Below are positions 39,285-48,481 of a DNA stretch of 64,000 bases, piece after piece. The DNA is taken from positions 558,001 through 622,000 of the forward strand of contig NZ_PYXZ01000001.1 of assembly GCF_003057875.1 (NCBI RefSeq), read 5' to 3'. The translations under genes and the position numbers were made by a program. The notes beneath the pieces are model-generated. The model saw only the letters and a list, made by a program, of their open reading frames with translations, was not told where the DNA came from and made no database searches. Positions within the stretch are counted from its first letter, which is position 1, and each line of letters opens with the position of its first letter. Source of the stretch: Nocardioides currus (lineage in GTDB: Bacteria > Actinomycetota > Actinomycetes > Propionibacteriales > Nocardioidaceae).

Positions 39285-39773
39285 TCAGCCTCGCGCGGTC
39301 TTCTCCGCCACGGCCTCGTCGATGGCGTCGTTGAGCTCCGCGAGGCCGCCCGCGAGCAAGACGGCGGCGTCCTGGCCGAGGGTGTCGACGATCCGGCGCA
39401 GCCCGTCCGTGCGGACCTGCGAGTCGCTGCGGTAGGCCGCCTCGCCGGCCGCCGTCGCCTCGACCAGCATCGCTGCCGAGCCGGGCTCGGACGACCTCTC
39501 GGCGAAGCCTCGCGCGATCACGGCGTGGACCTGCCGGTTGATCGTGGACTGCTCGAGCTGCAGCTTCTGTGCGAGGTCGCGCAGGGTCTGGGGGCCGTCC
39601 TCCACCACCAGCCAGAGGATCTTGTACGCCGACCCGTCGAGCACCAGCGAGGGGTCACTCGTGTCCCGGCGCCGGCCGAGCCGGATGAGCTCGTGGCTGA
39701 GCGAGCGCAGGGTCTGGTCGTCCACCGGAGTCGGCACCGACGTCGACTCTGCTCGGGGCACTGGGTCCACCAC
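39285..39773 (-). CDS. MarR-family transcriptional regulator
   Basis: Winged-helix repressor of 162 residues. The recognition region DLAQKLQLEQSTINRQVHAVIARGFAE is near 66-92, with the expected wing following. The start is GTG 39773 (a second GTG follows directly). It sits 15 nt downstream of one MFS gene and upstream of a VOC and a second MFS gene. A palindrome before the first MFS gene is its likely operator. Confidence 0.9.
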   Translation of the reverse strand: MVDPVPRAESTSVPTPVDDQTLRSLSHELIRLGRRRDTSDPSLVLDGSAYKILWLVVEDGPQTLRDLAQKLQLEQSTINRQVHAVIARGFAERSSEPGSAAMLVEATAAGEAAYRSDSQVRTDGLRRIVDTLGQDAAVLLAGGLAELNDAIDEAVAEKTARG

Positions 39774-39788
39774 CTCTCGCCGCGTGGC

Positions 39789-41228
39789 TCAGGCGTCCGC
39801 CGTCACCGTAGCGGGTGCCGTCGCGTCCGAGCCCGCGCTGCGGAGCGTGGGCACCGCGGCCGCGATGGCCACGCCGACGAACGCGGCGAGCGCCCCGACC
39901 ACGAAGCACCAGCGGAACGCCCCCTCGCTGGGGATCGCGAAGCCACCGACCGTCGTGGTGCTGCTGGTGAGCAGCGTCGCCATCACCGCGGCGGCGAGCG
40001 TGGTGCCGGTCGAGCGCATCAGGCCGTTGACCCCGACGGCCGACGCGGCCTCCGTGGCGGGCACCGAGTCGAGGATCAGGGTCGGCATCGCGGCGTACCC
40101 GATCCCGACACCGGCCGAGGCGACGCAGGACGCGATGAGCAGCTGCCACGGGGCGTCCATGAGCACGAGGGCCACCAGGTAGCCGGCGCCGAGGACCGCG
40201 GCGCCGATCATCAGGGTCCGCTTGGCGCCGATGCTCCGCATCAGGCCGCTGGAGACCGGGGCGAAGACCAGCATCATCAGGCCGGCCGGGGCCATCCACA
40301 GGCCGGCGGCGAGGATCGACTGTCCGAGCCCGTAGCCGGTGGCCGCCGGCATCTGGAGGAGCTGCGGCACCACGATCGACTGCGCCATCATCCCGAAGCC
40401 GATGGCGACCGCGGCGAGGTTGGTCATCAGCACGGGAAGCTCGGCGGTGGTGCGCAGGTCGACGAGGGGCTCGTCCTGGCGCAGCTCGAAGACGCCCCAC
40501 GCGACGAGGACCACCAGGCCCAGGACGATCGCACCCCACGTGCGGCCGCTGTCCCAGCCCCAGGCACTGCCCTTGGAGACGCCGACGAGGAAGGCGGAGA
40601 GCCCGACCGCGAGGCCGACGGTGCCGGGCACGTCGAGGCGCCCGGAGGAGCCGTCGTGCACGTGCGGCACGGCGACCCCGACGAGCAGCGTGATGACCGC
40701 AGCGAGGCCCGTGGCGACCCAGAACAGGGCGTGCCAGTCGCCGCGGTCGGCGATCCAGGCGGCCAGCGGGAGCCCGATCGCGCCGCCGACGCCGAGGGTC
40801 GCGCTCATCGTGGCGACGGCGGTGGAGGCCATCTCCGGCGGCGCGAACTCGCGGATGAACGAGATGCCCACCGGGATGAAGCCCATCGCGAGTCCCTGCA
40901 GCGCGCGGCCCGCCAGCATCGGGGCCAGCGACTCGGACATCGCGCACACCGCGGACCCGACGAGCAGGAGCGCGGAGCTCACGAACAGCACCCGCTGCTT
41001 GCCGACCAGGTCGGCGATCCGCCCGGCGACCGGCATGGTCACGGCGGCAGCGAGCAGCGTGATGGTCACGACCCACGCGGCGTTCGACGGCGAGGTCGAG
41101 AGCAGCCGCGGCAGCTCGCTCTGGATCGGGATGACCATGGTCTGGGTGAGGGCGGCGCTGAGGCCGCCGAGGCACAGCACCCCGATGGCGAGGCGCGGAC
41201 GCACGGTCGGCGCGAGGGAGGTCGTCAT
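39789..41228 (-). CDS. MFS drug transporter, DHA2 type
   Basis: Drug/proton antiporter of the DHA2 group, 479 residues, about fourteen helices. GRIADLVGKQRVL near 65-77 is motif A, and the ALQGLAMGFIPVGISFIRE stretch near 110-128 is typical. First gene of MFS-MarR-VOC-MFS. The ATG at 41228 lies directly beside a palindrome, so repressor binding would block its transcription. Substrate unknown. Confidence 0.9.
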   Translation of the reverse strand: MTTSLAPTVRPRLAIGVLCLGGLSAALTQTMVIPIQSELPRLLSTSPSNAAWVVTITLLAAAVTMPVAGRIADLVGKQRVLFVSSALLLVGSAVCAMSESLAPMLAGRALQGLAMGFIPVGISFIREFAPPEMASTAVATMSATLGVGGAIGLPLAAWIADRGDWHALFWVATGLAAVITLLVGVAVPHVHDGSSGRLDVPGTVGLAVGLSAFLVGVSKGSAWGWDSGRTWGAIVLGLVVLVAWGVFELRQDEPLVDLRTTAELPVLMTNLAAVAIGFGMMAQSIVVPQLLQMPAATGYGLGQSILAAGLWMAPAGLMMLVFAPVSSGLMRSIGAKRTLMIGAAVLGAGYLVALVLMDAPWQLLIASCVASAGVGIGYAAMPTLILDSVPATEAASAVGVNGLMRSTGTTLAAAVMATLLTSSTTTVGGFAIPSEGAFRWCFVVGALAAFVGVAIAAAVPTLRSAGSDATAPATVTADA

Positions 41229-41229
41229 G

Positions 41230-41263
41230 TGTGTAACGTACACATGGTTGCCTGATGCAACCA
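41230..41263 (-). promoter_or_regulatory. MarR-type operator (two palindromes)
   Basis: TGTGTA-ACG-TACACA (41230-41244) and, directly adjoining, TGGTTGC-CTGAT-GCAACCA (41245-41263) are perfect interrupted palindromes immediately upstream of the first MFS gene. The second has the TTGC...GCAA form of many MarR sites. The MarR gene lies in the same operon. Confidence 0.65.
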
Positions 41264-41350
41264 ATTCCTGGTGCTGGCAGATCCCGCCCGACCGACCGAA
41301 CCCGAAACTCCCGAGACGGATGTCGGTGCGACGAGGGACAATGTCCGACG

Positions 41351-42769
41351 ATGAGCACCATTGACTCGGGACTTCGCGCACGTCTGGTCGACAAGGCCAG
41401 GCCGCCCTCGCAGCTGGCGGGGCGGTTGGCGACCCAGTCGCTGCTGTTCGCGCTCGGTGAGGGCACGTTCATGGCCGGCTCGGCCGTCTTCTTCACCCAG
41501 GTCGTCGGCCTCACGCCGGCCCAGGTGGGCCTCGGTCTGACGATCGCGGGCATCGCCTCCTTCATCGCGGCCTACCCGATGGGCCGGCTCGTCGACCGCC
41601 TCGGCGCCAAGCGCTCGTGGGCGATCAGCAGCGCGGGCCAGGCCTCGATGTTCGCGGTGTGGCCGTTCATCGACAGCTTCGAGGGCTACCTCGCGATGGC
41701 GGTGGTGATGGAGGTGATCGGCGCACTCGGCGGCGTCGCCCACGGCGCCTACACGATCGACGTGCTGCCACCCCACGAGCGGGTGAAGTCGCGGGCGTAC
41801 ATGTACTCCGCGCTCAACGTCGGCTTCACCCTCGGCTCGCTGCTCGGCGTGATCGCGCTCGGCCCCGAGTCGCTGACCCTGCTCATGGGGGTCCCGGTCT
41901 TCACCGCGATCGTCTTCATGTTCAACGCCTACAACATCACCCGCCTGCCGGACGCCCCCCACGACCTCAAGACCGACGAGGAGCGCAAGGTCAAGATCCC
42001 CGGCCCGGGGCCGATGCGCAACGTGGGCTGGCTGGCCACGTCGTTCTTCACCGGCGTGCTGTGGACCAACCAGGTGATCCTCAACATCGTCATCCCGCTG
42101 TGGCTCGTCGACAAGACGGACGCCCCGTGGGTCGTGCTCTCGCTGCTGTTCGGCACCAACACGGTGATGTGCATCTTCCTGCCCCTGGCGGCAGCCCGCG
42201 GCGTCAAGGACGTGCACACCGCTCTGCGTGCCATCCGGGTCTCCACGGTCTTCTTCATCGTCTCCTGCGTCATCACGCTCTCCACGCACGACACCGTCGG
42301 CTGGGTGACCATCGCCCTGTTCTTCGCCGGCCACGTCACCCTGACCGGCGCCGAGCTCTTCCTCTCGGCCGCCAGCTGGACCTTCGAGGCCGAGCTGATG
42401 GACCCCCGACGCCGCGGGGAGTACCAGGGCGCCGCCGAGCTGGCCGGCACCCTCGGACGGGTGTGGGCGCCGGCGGCCTTCACCTTCCTCGCGATGAACT
42501 GGGGCGCGACGGGCTGGCTCATCATCGGCGCCGCCATCACGATCGCCGCAGCCGCCCTGCACCCCTCCACCGCCGTGGCCCGCCGCTTCCTCGAGCAGCA
42601 CGTGCCCGCCGAGGTCCTCGCCGACGCGTCGGCGTCCGACGAGTCGCACGACGCCGCGCTCGATCCCACCCACGACGTCGCCCCGGTCGGCCCACCGACC
42701 GTCGAGCAGCCCGCCGAGCCGGGCGGGATCAGCCCCCTGACACAATCCCTCGGTGGCAACCCCGACTGA
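41351..42769 (+). CDS. MFS transporter
   Basis: Major facilitator permease of 472 residues with about twelve helices and a charged ~60-residue C-terminal tail. Motif A-like GRLVDRLGAKRSW lies near 78-90. Substrate unknown. The ATG at 41351 has GACAAT 8 nt upstream, a likely leaderless -10. The gene overlaps the start of menA by 17 nt, so menA may be co-transcribed with it, though a quinone link for the transporter is not implied by sequence. Confidence 0.85.
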   Translation: MSTIDSGLRARLVDKARPPSQLAGRLATQSLLFALGEGTFMAGSAVFFTQVVGLTPAQVGLGLTIAGIASFIAAYPMGRLVDRLGAKRSWAISSAGQASMFAVWPFIDSFEGYLAMAVVMEVIGALGGVAHGAYTIDVLPPHERVKSRAYMYSALNVGFTLGSLLGVIALGPESLTLLMGVPVFTAIVFMFNAYNITRLPDAPHDLKTDEERKVKIPGPGPMRNVGWLATSFFTGVLWTNQVILNIVIPLWLVDKTDAPWVVLSLLFGTNTVMCIFLPLAAARGVKDVHTALRAIRVSTVFFIVSCVITLSTHDTVGWVTIALFFAGHVTLTGAELFLSAASWTFEAELMDPRRRGEYQGAAELAGTLGRVWAPAAFTFLAMNWGATGWLIIGAAITIAAAALHPSTAVARRFLEQHVPAEVLADASASDESHDAALDPTHDVAPVGPPTVEQPAEPGGISPLTQSLGGNPD

Positions 42770-43625
42770 CTGGCTCGCCGGAGCCCGACCGCGCACCCTT
42801 CCCGCTGCCGTGGCTCCCGTCCTCGTGGGCACCGGCACCGCGGCGTACGTCGACGAGCCGGTGTGGTGGAAGGCGGCCCTCGCCCTCGTGGTGAGCCTGG
42901 CCCTCCAGGTCGCGGTCAACTACGCCAACGACTACTCCGACGGCATCCGTGGCACCGACGACGACCGGGTGGGCCCGATGCGGCTCGTCGGCTCCGGGAC
43001 CGCGTCGCCGCGGGCCGTGAAGACCGCGGCGTTCCTGGCCTTCGGGGTCGCGGCGCTCGCCGGGCTGGTGCTCGCGGCGACCACGGCCTGGTGGCTGGTC
43101 GCGGTCGGCGTGCTGTGCGTCCTGGCGGGCTGGTTCTACACCGGCGGCTCGAAGCCCTACGGCTACCTCGGACTCGGCGAGGTCATGGTGTTCGTGTTCT
43201 TCGGGCTGGTCGCGGTGATCGGCACGACCTACGTGCAGACGGAGACGTTCGAGCTCCTCGCGGTGTACGGCGCCGTCGCCATCGGCTCCCTGACCTGCGC
43301 GATCCTCGTGGCCAACAACCTGCGCGACATCCCCACCGACACGATCGCCGGGAAGCGCACGCTCGCCGTCGTGCTCGGTGACGAGCGCACCCGCTACTTC
43401 TACGCCCTGCTCGTCGGGGCGGCCACCGTGGCGGTCGTCGCCATCGCCGCCGCGTCGACCTGGTGGTGCCTGCTCGGACTGCTGTTCGTGCTGCGGATCC
43501 TGCCGGCCGTGCGGATCGTCCTCGGCAAGGCGCAGGGACCGGCCCTGGTCCCGGTGCTGCAGCTGACCGGCGTCGCCGAGCTGGTGCTCGCGGTCCTGGT
43601 CGCCGCACCCCTCCTGCTGGCCTGA
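42753..43625 (+). CDS. menA: 1,4-dihydroxy-2-naphthoate polyprenyltransferase
   Basis: Membrane prenyltransferase that attaches the polyprenyl chain to dihydroxynaphthoate, making demethylmenaquinone. The 290-residue UbiA-family protein has the first aspartate motif in NYANDYSDGIRGTDDD (residues about 55-70) and the second in NNLRDIPTDTIAGKRT (about 188-203). Helices fill the rest. The start is GTG 42753, within the end of the MFS gene. Its substrate would come from the prenyl synthase at 2856-3863. Confidence 0.95.
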   Translation: MATPTDWLAGARPRTLPAAVAPVLVGTGTAAYVDEPVWWKAALALVVSLALQVAVNYANDYSDGIRGTDDDRVGPMRLVGSGTASPRAVKTAAFLAFGVAALAGLVLAATTAWWLVAVGVLCVLAGWFYTGGSKPYGYLGLGEVMVFVFFGLVAVIGTTYVQTETFELLAVYGAVAIGSLTCAILVANNLRDIPTDTIAGKRTLAVVLGDERTRYFYALLVGAATVAVVAIAAASTWWCLLGLLFVLRILPAVRIVLGKAQGPALVPVLQLTGVAELVLAVLVAAPLLLA

Positions 43626-43645
43626 AATCCCGTTGCCACGCTGAC

Positions 43646-43651
43646 TAGCGT
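43646..43651 (+). promoter_or_regulatory. -10 box of leaderless GNAT gene
   Basis: TAGCGT ends 6 nt before the GTG at 43658. Confidence 0.5.
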
Positions 43652-43657
43652 GGATGC

Positions 43658-44923
43658 GTGGACTACGACTTCGCGACCCTCGATCTCTCCGACGAGTCCG
43701 ATGCCGGACGCGCCCGGCGCTCCGGCTGGCTGGCGGCCGTGCAGCGCGGCTTCCACAGCGGACGGCCCGACGAGGAGTTCGAGACGCGCTGGCTGACCCA
43801 CGTCCGCGCCGACGGGGCCGTGTGCACCGGCGCCTGGCTGCCCGAGGGCGAGTTCGGAGCCGGCCCGGTGCCGGTCGCGACGTACTGCAGCTTCGACAAG
43901 ACGCTCAACGCCGGCCACGAGCTGGTGCCGCTGCGGATGGTCACCGACGTCACCGCCAGCCCCGCCCACCGGCGCCAGGGGCTCGTACGCCGCCTGATCG
44001 AGGCGGACCTCGCCGATGCCGTCGCCCACGGGATCCCGGTCGCGGCGCTGACCGCCTCCGAGGCCACGATCTACGGCCGATGGGGCTTCGGCGCCGCCGT
44101 CTTCGCGCAGAAGATCGAGCTCGACACCGGTCCGCGCTTCGGGCTGCGGGCCTTCAGCGACCCGGGCCGGGTGGAGCTCATCGAGCCGCCGGACTCGTGG
44201 CCCATCGTCAAGGACGTCTTCGACCGGTTCCACGCCCAGACCCGCGGCTCGGTCGAGTGGCCGCAGTTCTACGAGGTGCTCCACACCGGCGCCTTCGACT
44301 TCGGGGAGGGCGGGCCGGACAAGAAGCTGCGGGGGGCGGTCCACCTGGACGCCGAGGGCACGATCGACGGCGTGGTGCTCTACAAGGCCGACGGACGAGG
44401 GGACGAGCGCAAGATCAACGTCACCGAGATGATGGCGCTCACCACGCCCGCCGGACTCGCCCTGTGGCGGTTCCTCGGCAGCATCGACATGGCCAAGCGG
44501 GTGACCTTCGGCCTCGGGTTCCCCGACGACCCGCTGCGCTGGGCGCTCACCGACATCAACGCCGTCAGCTTCACCGCCCACGAGGAGTTCCTGTGGGTGC
44601 GCGTGCTCGACGTGGTGCGTGCCCTGGCCGCACGACCGTGGACGGCTGACGACGAGATCGTGCTCGAGGTCGAGGACGCGCAGGGACACGCCGCCGGGCG
44701 CTACCGAATCGTGACCGCGTCCGGCCGCGCCGAGGTGACGCGGACCGACGACCCGGCGGAGGTCACGCTCACCGCCGAGACCCTCGGCTCGCTCTACCTC
44801 GGCGGGGCCAACGCCTCGGCGCTCGCGCGCGCGGGCCGGGTGCACGGCACGGACGCCGCGCTCGCGCGGTTCGCCGCCATGGCCGACCTCGCGGAGCCGC
44901 CGTACAGCCTGACGGGCTTCTGA
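43658..44923 (+). CDS. Eis-like GNAT N-acetyltransferase
   Basis: Acetyl-CoA-dependent acetyltransferase of 421 residues, with the three-part layout of the Eis group: an N-terminal GNAT domain (about 10-150), a second GNAT-like domain (about 155-290) and a C-terminal SCP-like domain (about 295-421). The acetyl-CoA loop is HRRQGLVRRLI near 108. The C-terminal carboxylate of F421, used in catalysis by Eis, is present (LTGF end). Mycobacterial Eis acetylates aminoglycosides; the substrate here is unknown. GTG 43658 follows a TAGCGT box. Confidence 0.85.
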   Translation: MDYDFATLDLSDESDAGRARRSGWLAAVQRGFHSGRPDEEFETRWLTHVRADGAVCTGAWLPEGEFGAGPVPVATYCSFDKTLNAGHELVPLRMVTDVTASPAHRRQGLVRRLIEADLADAVAHGIPVAALTASEATIYGRWGFGAAVFAQKIELDTGPRFGLRAFSDPGRVELIEPPDSWPIVKDVFDRFHAQTRGSVEWPQFYEVLHTGAFDFGEGGPDKKLRGAVHLDAEGTIDGVVLYKADGRGDERKINVTEMMALTTPAGLALWRFLGSIDMAKRVTFGLGFPDDPLRWALTDINAVSFTAHEEFLWVRVLDVVRALAARPWTADDEIVLEVEDAQGHAAGRYRIVTASGRAEVTRTDDPAEVTLTAETLGSLYLGGANASALARAGRVHGTDAALARFAAMADLAEPPYSLTGF

Positions 44924-44924
44924 C

Positions 44925-45194
44925 TCAGCTGTCGTCCGTGTCCTCGCGCGCGTTGCGCTGCTCGAAGGCCGAGGCGGCCCGCGAGGCGCGCTCCTCGACC
45001 TTGCGCGCGAACGCATCGCGCTGCCGGTTGAGCAGGAAGTAGGACAGCACGCCGGAGACGGCGAAGGCGATCACGACCGGCCAGATCGCGGAGACCCGGC
45101 CGTCGGTGAACAGCGACCAGATGAGCATCACGGTGATCAGGCTGGCGACGAAGAGCAGGATGCGCAGCCCCGTGTAGACGGCGAATTCCTTCAC
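44925..45194 (-). CDS. DUF4229 small membrane protein
   Basis: An 89-residue protein with two helices (about 8-25 and 35-54) and a charged cytoplasmic tail, resembling the actinobacterial DUF4229 group. Function unknown. The GTG at 45194 overlaps the ccsB stop by 4 nt, so it is the last gene of the hemL-ccs operon and may assist cytochrome c assembly. Confidence 0.8.
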   Translation of the reverse strand: MKEFAVYTGLRILLFVASLITVMLIWSLFTDGRVSAIWPVVIAFAVSGVLSYFLLNRQRDAFARKVEERASRAASAFEQRNAREDTDDS

Positions 45195-46132
45195 AGTGGT
45201 GCCTCCGATGGTGCGGGGTCGATCCGGACGACGGCCGGCGTCACCGGCGCGGCGTACGAGTGCTGGCTGGACGAGCTGAAGAAGTTGATGCCGATGAAGT
45301 TGAACCACAGGGTCGCCAGTCCGACCAGCGCCACGATCGCCGCGTTGCGGCCCTTCCACCCGGCGGTGGCACGGGCGTGGAGGTACGCCGCGTAGACCAC
45401 CCACGTGATGAACGCCCACACCTCCTTGGGGTCCCAGTTCCAGTAGGACGACCACGCCTGGTGCGCCCAGATCGGCCCGGTGATGAGCACCGCGAAGGTC
45501 CACACCGGGAAGCCGAAGGCGTGCATGCGGTAGGAGATCCGGTCGAGGGAGGCCAGCTCGGGCACCCGGGCGAGGTAGCCGCGGTCGGCCTTCGAGCGCT
45601 CCTTGAGGAGGTAGAGCACCGAGCAGATCCCGCCGAGCGTGAAGGCACCGGTGGCGATCACGGCCGAGACCACGTGGATGACGAGCCAGTAGGAGTAGAG
45701 CGCCTCGGTGAGCGGCGCGACGGGCTCGTAGAGCCAGACCACCGCGAGCATCAGCAGGGAGAGGACCAGGGCGACGACGAGCGGGCCCATCCACTCCAGG
45801 GCGAAGCGGCGCAGGAACAGCAGGTAGAGCAGCGCGACGAAGAACGTGCCGGCGAGCGTGAACTCGTACATGTTGCCCCACGGCACCCGGTTGGGGTCGG
45901 CGGCCATCCCGCGACCGAGCAGCGCCACGGCGTGGATGCCGACGGCGATCACGGTCAGGAGGACGCCGAGGCGCCCGGCCATCGCCGTACGACCCGTCGT
46001 CACCGTCTCGTCCGCGGCCAGCCTGCGCAGGCCCGCCCACTGGACGAGGTGCGCGAGCAGGGCCAGGAAGTAGACGACCCCGCAGGCGGCGACCGCCTGG
46101 TTGCTCAGCGCCTCCCACGATGCGTTGCTCAC
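45191..46132 (-). CDS. ccsB: cytochrome c assembly protein CcsB (heme channel)
   Basis: Multi-helix partner of ResB/Ccs1 in system II, moving heme across the membrane for attachment to apocytochrome c. The 313-residue protein has the tryptophan-rich heme motif (WAHQAWSSYWNWDPKEVW, 222-239) and candidate heme histidines H67, H153 and H204. The WGNMYEF segment (85-91) is typical. GTG 46132 overlaps the resB stop by 4 nt. Confidence 0.94.
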   Translation of the reverse strand: MSNASWEALSNQAVAACGVVYFLALLAHLVQWAGLRRLAADETVTTGRTAMAGRLGVLLTVIAVGIHAVALLGRGMAADPNRVPWGNMYEFTLAGTFFVALLYLLFLRRFALEWMGPLVVALVLSLLMLAVVWLYEPVAPLTEALYSYWLVIHVVSAVIATGAFTLGGICSVLYLLKERSKADRGYLARVPELASLDRISYRMHAFGFPVWTFAVLITGPIWAHQAWSSYWNWDPKEVWAFITWVVYAAYLHARATAGWKGRNAAIVALVGLATLWFNFIGINFFSSSSQHSYAAPVTPAVVRIDPAPSEAPL

Positions 46133-47709
46133 GTGGCGTCCTCTCCGGTCTTCTGCATGGTCTCCATGATCCCTGCGAGCTCGAGCTCGCCGCGCTCCGG
46201 GTCGCCGCCGTTGCTGCGGTCCAGTGCTCCGATGTCGACGACCGTCTCGCCCGACTCCGAGCGCCGCGTGCGCACCCACACCCGGCGGGGCCGGATGAAC
46301 AGCGACCCGAGCAGCCCGACCAGCGCCATCACGACGCCGGCCAGTGCGACCAGCTTGCCGGGGGTGCGGCTGATCTGGATCTTGTTCCAGCGCTCGATGC
46401 CGTCGAAGCTCACCGAGCCGAGGCCGTCGGGCAGGTCGATCTCGTCGCCCGGGCGCATGTCGAGCCGGAAGGGCTGGCCGTTGGCCTTGAGCACCGGGGT
46501 GGCGTCGGTCTTGTCGAGGACGTAGACCGAGTCGCCGGTGCCGAGGTCGCCGGTGTAGACCAGCATCGAGAGCAGCGGGTTGACGAGATCGCCGAAGCTC
46601 GAGCGGGGCAGCCCGTCGCCGAGCGCGAAGGTCGGGTAGAACTCCCCCTCCAGGCCGATCTGCTTCGGCTTGGCGAAGCGCGCCGGGACGACACCGAACG
46701 ACTGGAAGGTCTGGTCGGTGGGCAGGAAGATCGTCGGTCCGCTGTAGGTCACGTCGCCCTTGCCGTCCTTGACGGTGATGACCGGCGCATAGCCGTGCCC
46801 GATCAGGAAGATGTCGGTGCTGCCGATGGTCAGCGGGTGGTTGACGCGCAGGTCGTAGGTCTTGGTCTCGGAGTCCGGCGACTCCTGGTAGTCGAGGGTG
46901 CTGACGAACTTGCGCGCCATGCCGGCCCGCGGCCCCTCGGTCAGCCAGTCGACCTCGAAGTCCTTGACCGTGAACGAGAAGGGCTCGAGGTCCTCCCCCT
47001 TGAACAGGCTGCCGGGCACGAAGTCGTCGTACTGCGTGAGGTCGTTGGAGAAGCCGCTGCCCACCACGACGATGACGCCGCCCTTGTAGCCGAACATCCC
47101 GCCGAGGGCGAAGCCGACCAGCACCACCAGCACCGAGAGGTGGAAGACCAGGTTGCCCGCCTCGCGCAGGTAGCCCTTCTCGGCCGAGACCGAGTCCTCC
47201 CCGACGACCACGCGGTAGCGACGGCGCTTCAGCTCGGCCGCGGCCCGGGTCACCACGTCGCCGGGGTCGTCGGTCGTGGTGTACGCCGCGTGCTCGGGCA
47301 GCCTCGCGAGGTTGCGCGGCGCCGCCGGGGGCCTGGAGCGCAGCGCCCGCCAGTAGACGAGCGTGCGCGGGACGATGCAGCCGACGAGGGAGATCATCAG
47401 CAGGATGTAGATCGCCGAGAACCACGGGGAGTCGTAGACCGAGAACAGGTCGAGCTTCTCGTAGACCGGCGTCAGCTTGGGGTGGGCGTCCCGCCAGCGC
47501 GAGGCGCCGATGGAGTCGACGTCCTCCTGCGGCACGATCGAGCCCGGGATGGCGGCCAGCGCCAGGAGGAGCAGGAGCACCAGCGCCGTACGCATCGAGG
47601 TGACCTGGCGCCAGGTCCAGCGCGCGAGCTCGCGGGCGTTCATGTCGGTGGGCATCGGGGTGGCCTGCCGGTCGCGGCCGCCGGTGTCCTTCGTCTGCTG
47701 CTGGGTCAT
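46129..47709 (-). CDS. resB: cytochrome c biogenesis protein ResB
   Basis: Ccs1/ResB component of system II cytochrome c maturation, 526 residues. Three helices lie in the first ~230 residues, then a large extracytoplasmic domain (about 235-470), then a last helix near 475-495. The signature LLLLLALAAIPGSIVPQ is near 42-58. The ATG at 47709 lies 7 nt after the ccdA stop. It works with ccsB, with reductant supplied through CcdA and TlpA. Confidence 0.94.
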   Translation of the reverse strand: MTQQQTKDTGGRDRQATPMPTDMNARELARWTWRQVTSMRTALVLLLLLALAAIPGSIVPQEDVDSIGASRWRDAHPKLTPVYEKLDLFSVYDSPWFSAIYILLMISLVGCIVPRTLVYWRALRSRPPAAPRNLARLPEHAAYTTTDDPGDVVTRAAAELKRRRYRVVVGEDSVSAEKGYLREAGNLVFHLSVLVVLVGFALGGMFGYKGGVIVVVGSGFSNDLTQYDDFVPGSLFKGEDLEPFSFTVKDFEVDWLTEGPRAGMARKFVSTLDYQESPDSETKTYDLRVNHPLTIGSTDIFLIGHGYAPVITVKDGKGDVTYSGPTIFLPTDQTFQSFGVVPARFAKPKQIGLEGEFYPTFALGDGLPRSSFGDLVNPLLSMLVYTGDLGTGDSVYVLDKTDATPVLKANGQPFRLDMRPGDEIDLPDGLGSVSFDGIERWNKIQISRTPGKLVALAGVVMALVGLLGSLFIRPRRVWVRTRRSESGETVVDIGALDRSNGGDPERGELELAGIMETMQKTGEDAT

Positions 47710-47716
47710 GGTGTGC

Positions 47717-48481
47717 TCACACCGCCACCTCGAAGCCGTTGACCAGCCGGACCTGGATCCACTGGACCGCCCAGTCCCAGGCCCCGGTGACGAGGAGGAC
47801 ACCGACCAGCACGAGCATCGCTCCCCCGATGCGGGTGACCCACTGCTGGTGGCGGCGGACGACCGCGAAGGCGGAGAGGGCGCGGCGGTAGGCCAGCGCG
47901 GCGACCACGAAGGGAAGCCCGAGCCCGAACGCGTAGACGGCCGAGAGCACCGCGCCGCGGGCCGCCGTGGCCTCCTGGGCCGAGAGGCTGAAGATGACGC
48001 CGAGCGTGGGCCCGACGCACGGGGTCCAGCCGAGGCCGAACATGAAGCCGAGGAACGGCGCCGCGGCGAGGCCGACGGCCGGGACCCGGTGGAAGCGCAC
48101 CTCGCGCTGGAGCAGCGGGACCAGCCCGATGAAGGCCAGCCCCATCAGGATCACGAAGACGCCGAGCACGACGTTGAGCTGCTCGACGTGCTCGGCCAGC
48201 CAGAAGCCGAACCGGCCGGTGATCGCGCCGAGGCAGACGAAGACGGTGGCGAATCCGAGGACGAAGAGCAGCGACCCGGCGAGCATCCGGCCGCGACCGT
48301 GCCGTCCCTCGGCGAGGTCGGCCCCGGAGATGCCGGTGGCGTAGGAGAGGTAGCCCGGCAGTATCGGGATGACGCACGGCGAGAAGAACGAGACGAGACC
48401 GGCGACCAGCGCGACGGGGACGGCCAGCACGAGGGAGCCCGACGCCGCGGTCTCCCGGAAGAGGTCACCCACCGGACTCAC
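47717..48481 (-). CDS. ccdA: cytochrome c biogenesis protein CcdA
   Basis: Six-helix membrane thiol transporter that passes electrons from cytoplasmic thioredoxin to the extracytoplasmic side. The 254-residue protein has the two essential cysteines C36 (SPC) and C155 (TPC). GTG 48481 lies inside the tlpA gene end (17-nt overlap). Its likely electron acceptor is the TlpA-like lipoprotein upstream. Confidence 0.94.
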   Translation of the reverse strand: MSPVGDLFRETAASGSLVLAVPVALVAGLVSFFSPCVIPILPGYLSYATGISGADLAEGRHGRGRMLAGSLLFVLGFATVFVCLGAITGRFGFWLAEHVEQLNVVLGVFVILMGLAFIGLVPLLQREVRFHRVPAVGLAAAPFLGFMFGLGWTPCVGPTLGVIFSLSAQEATAARGAVLSAVYAFGLGLPFVVAALAYRRALSAFAVVRRHQQWVTRIGGAMLVLVGVLLVTGAWDWAVQWIQVRLVNGFEVAV

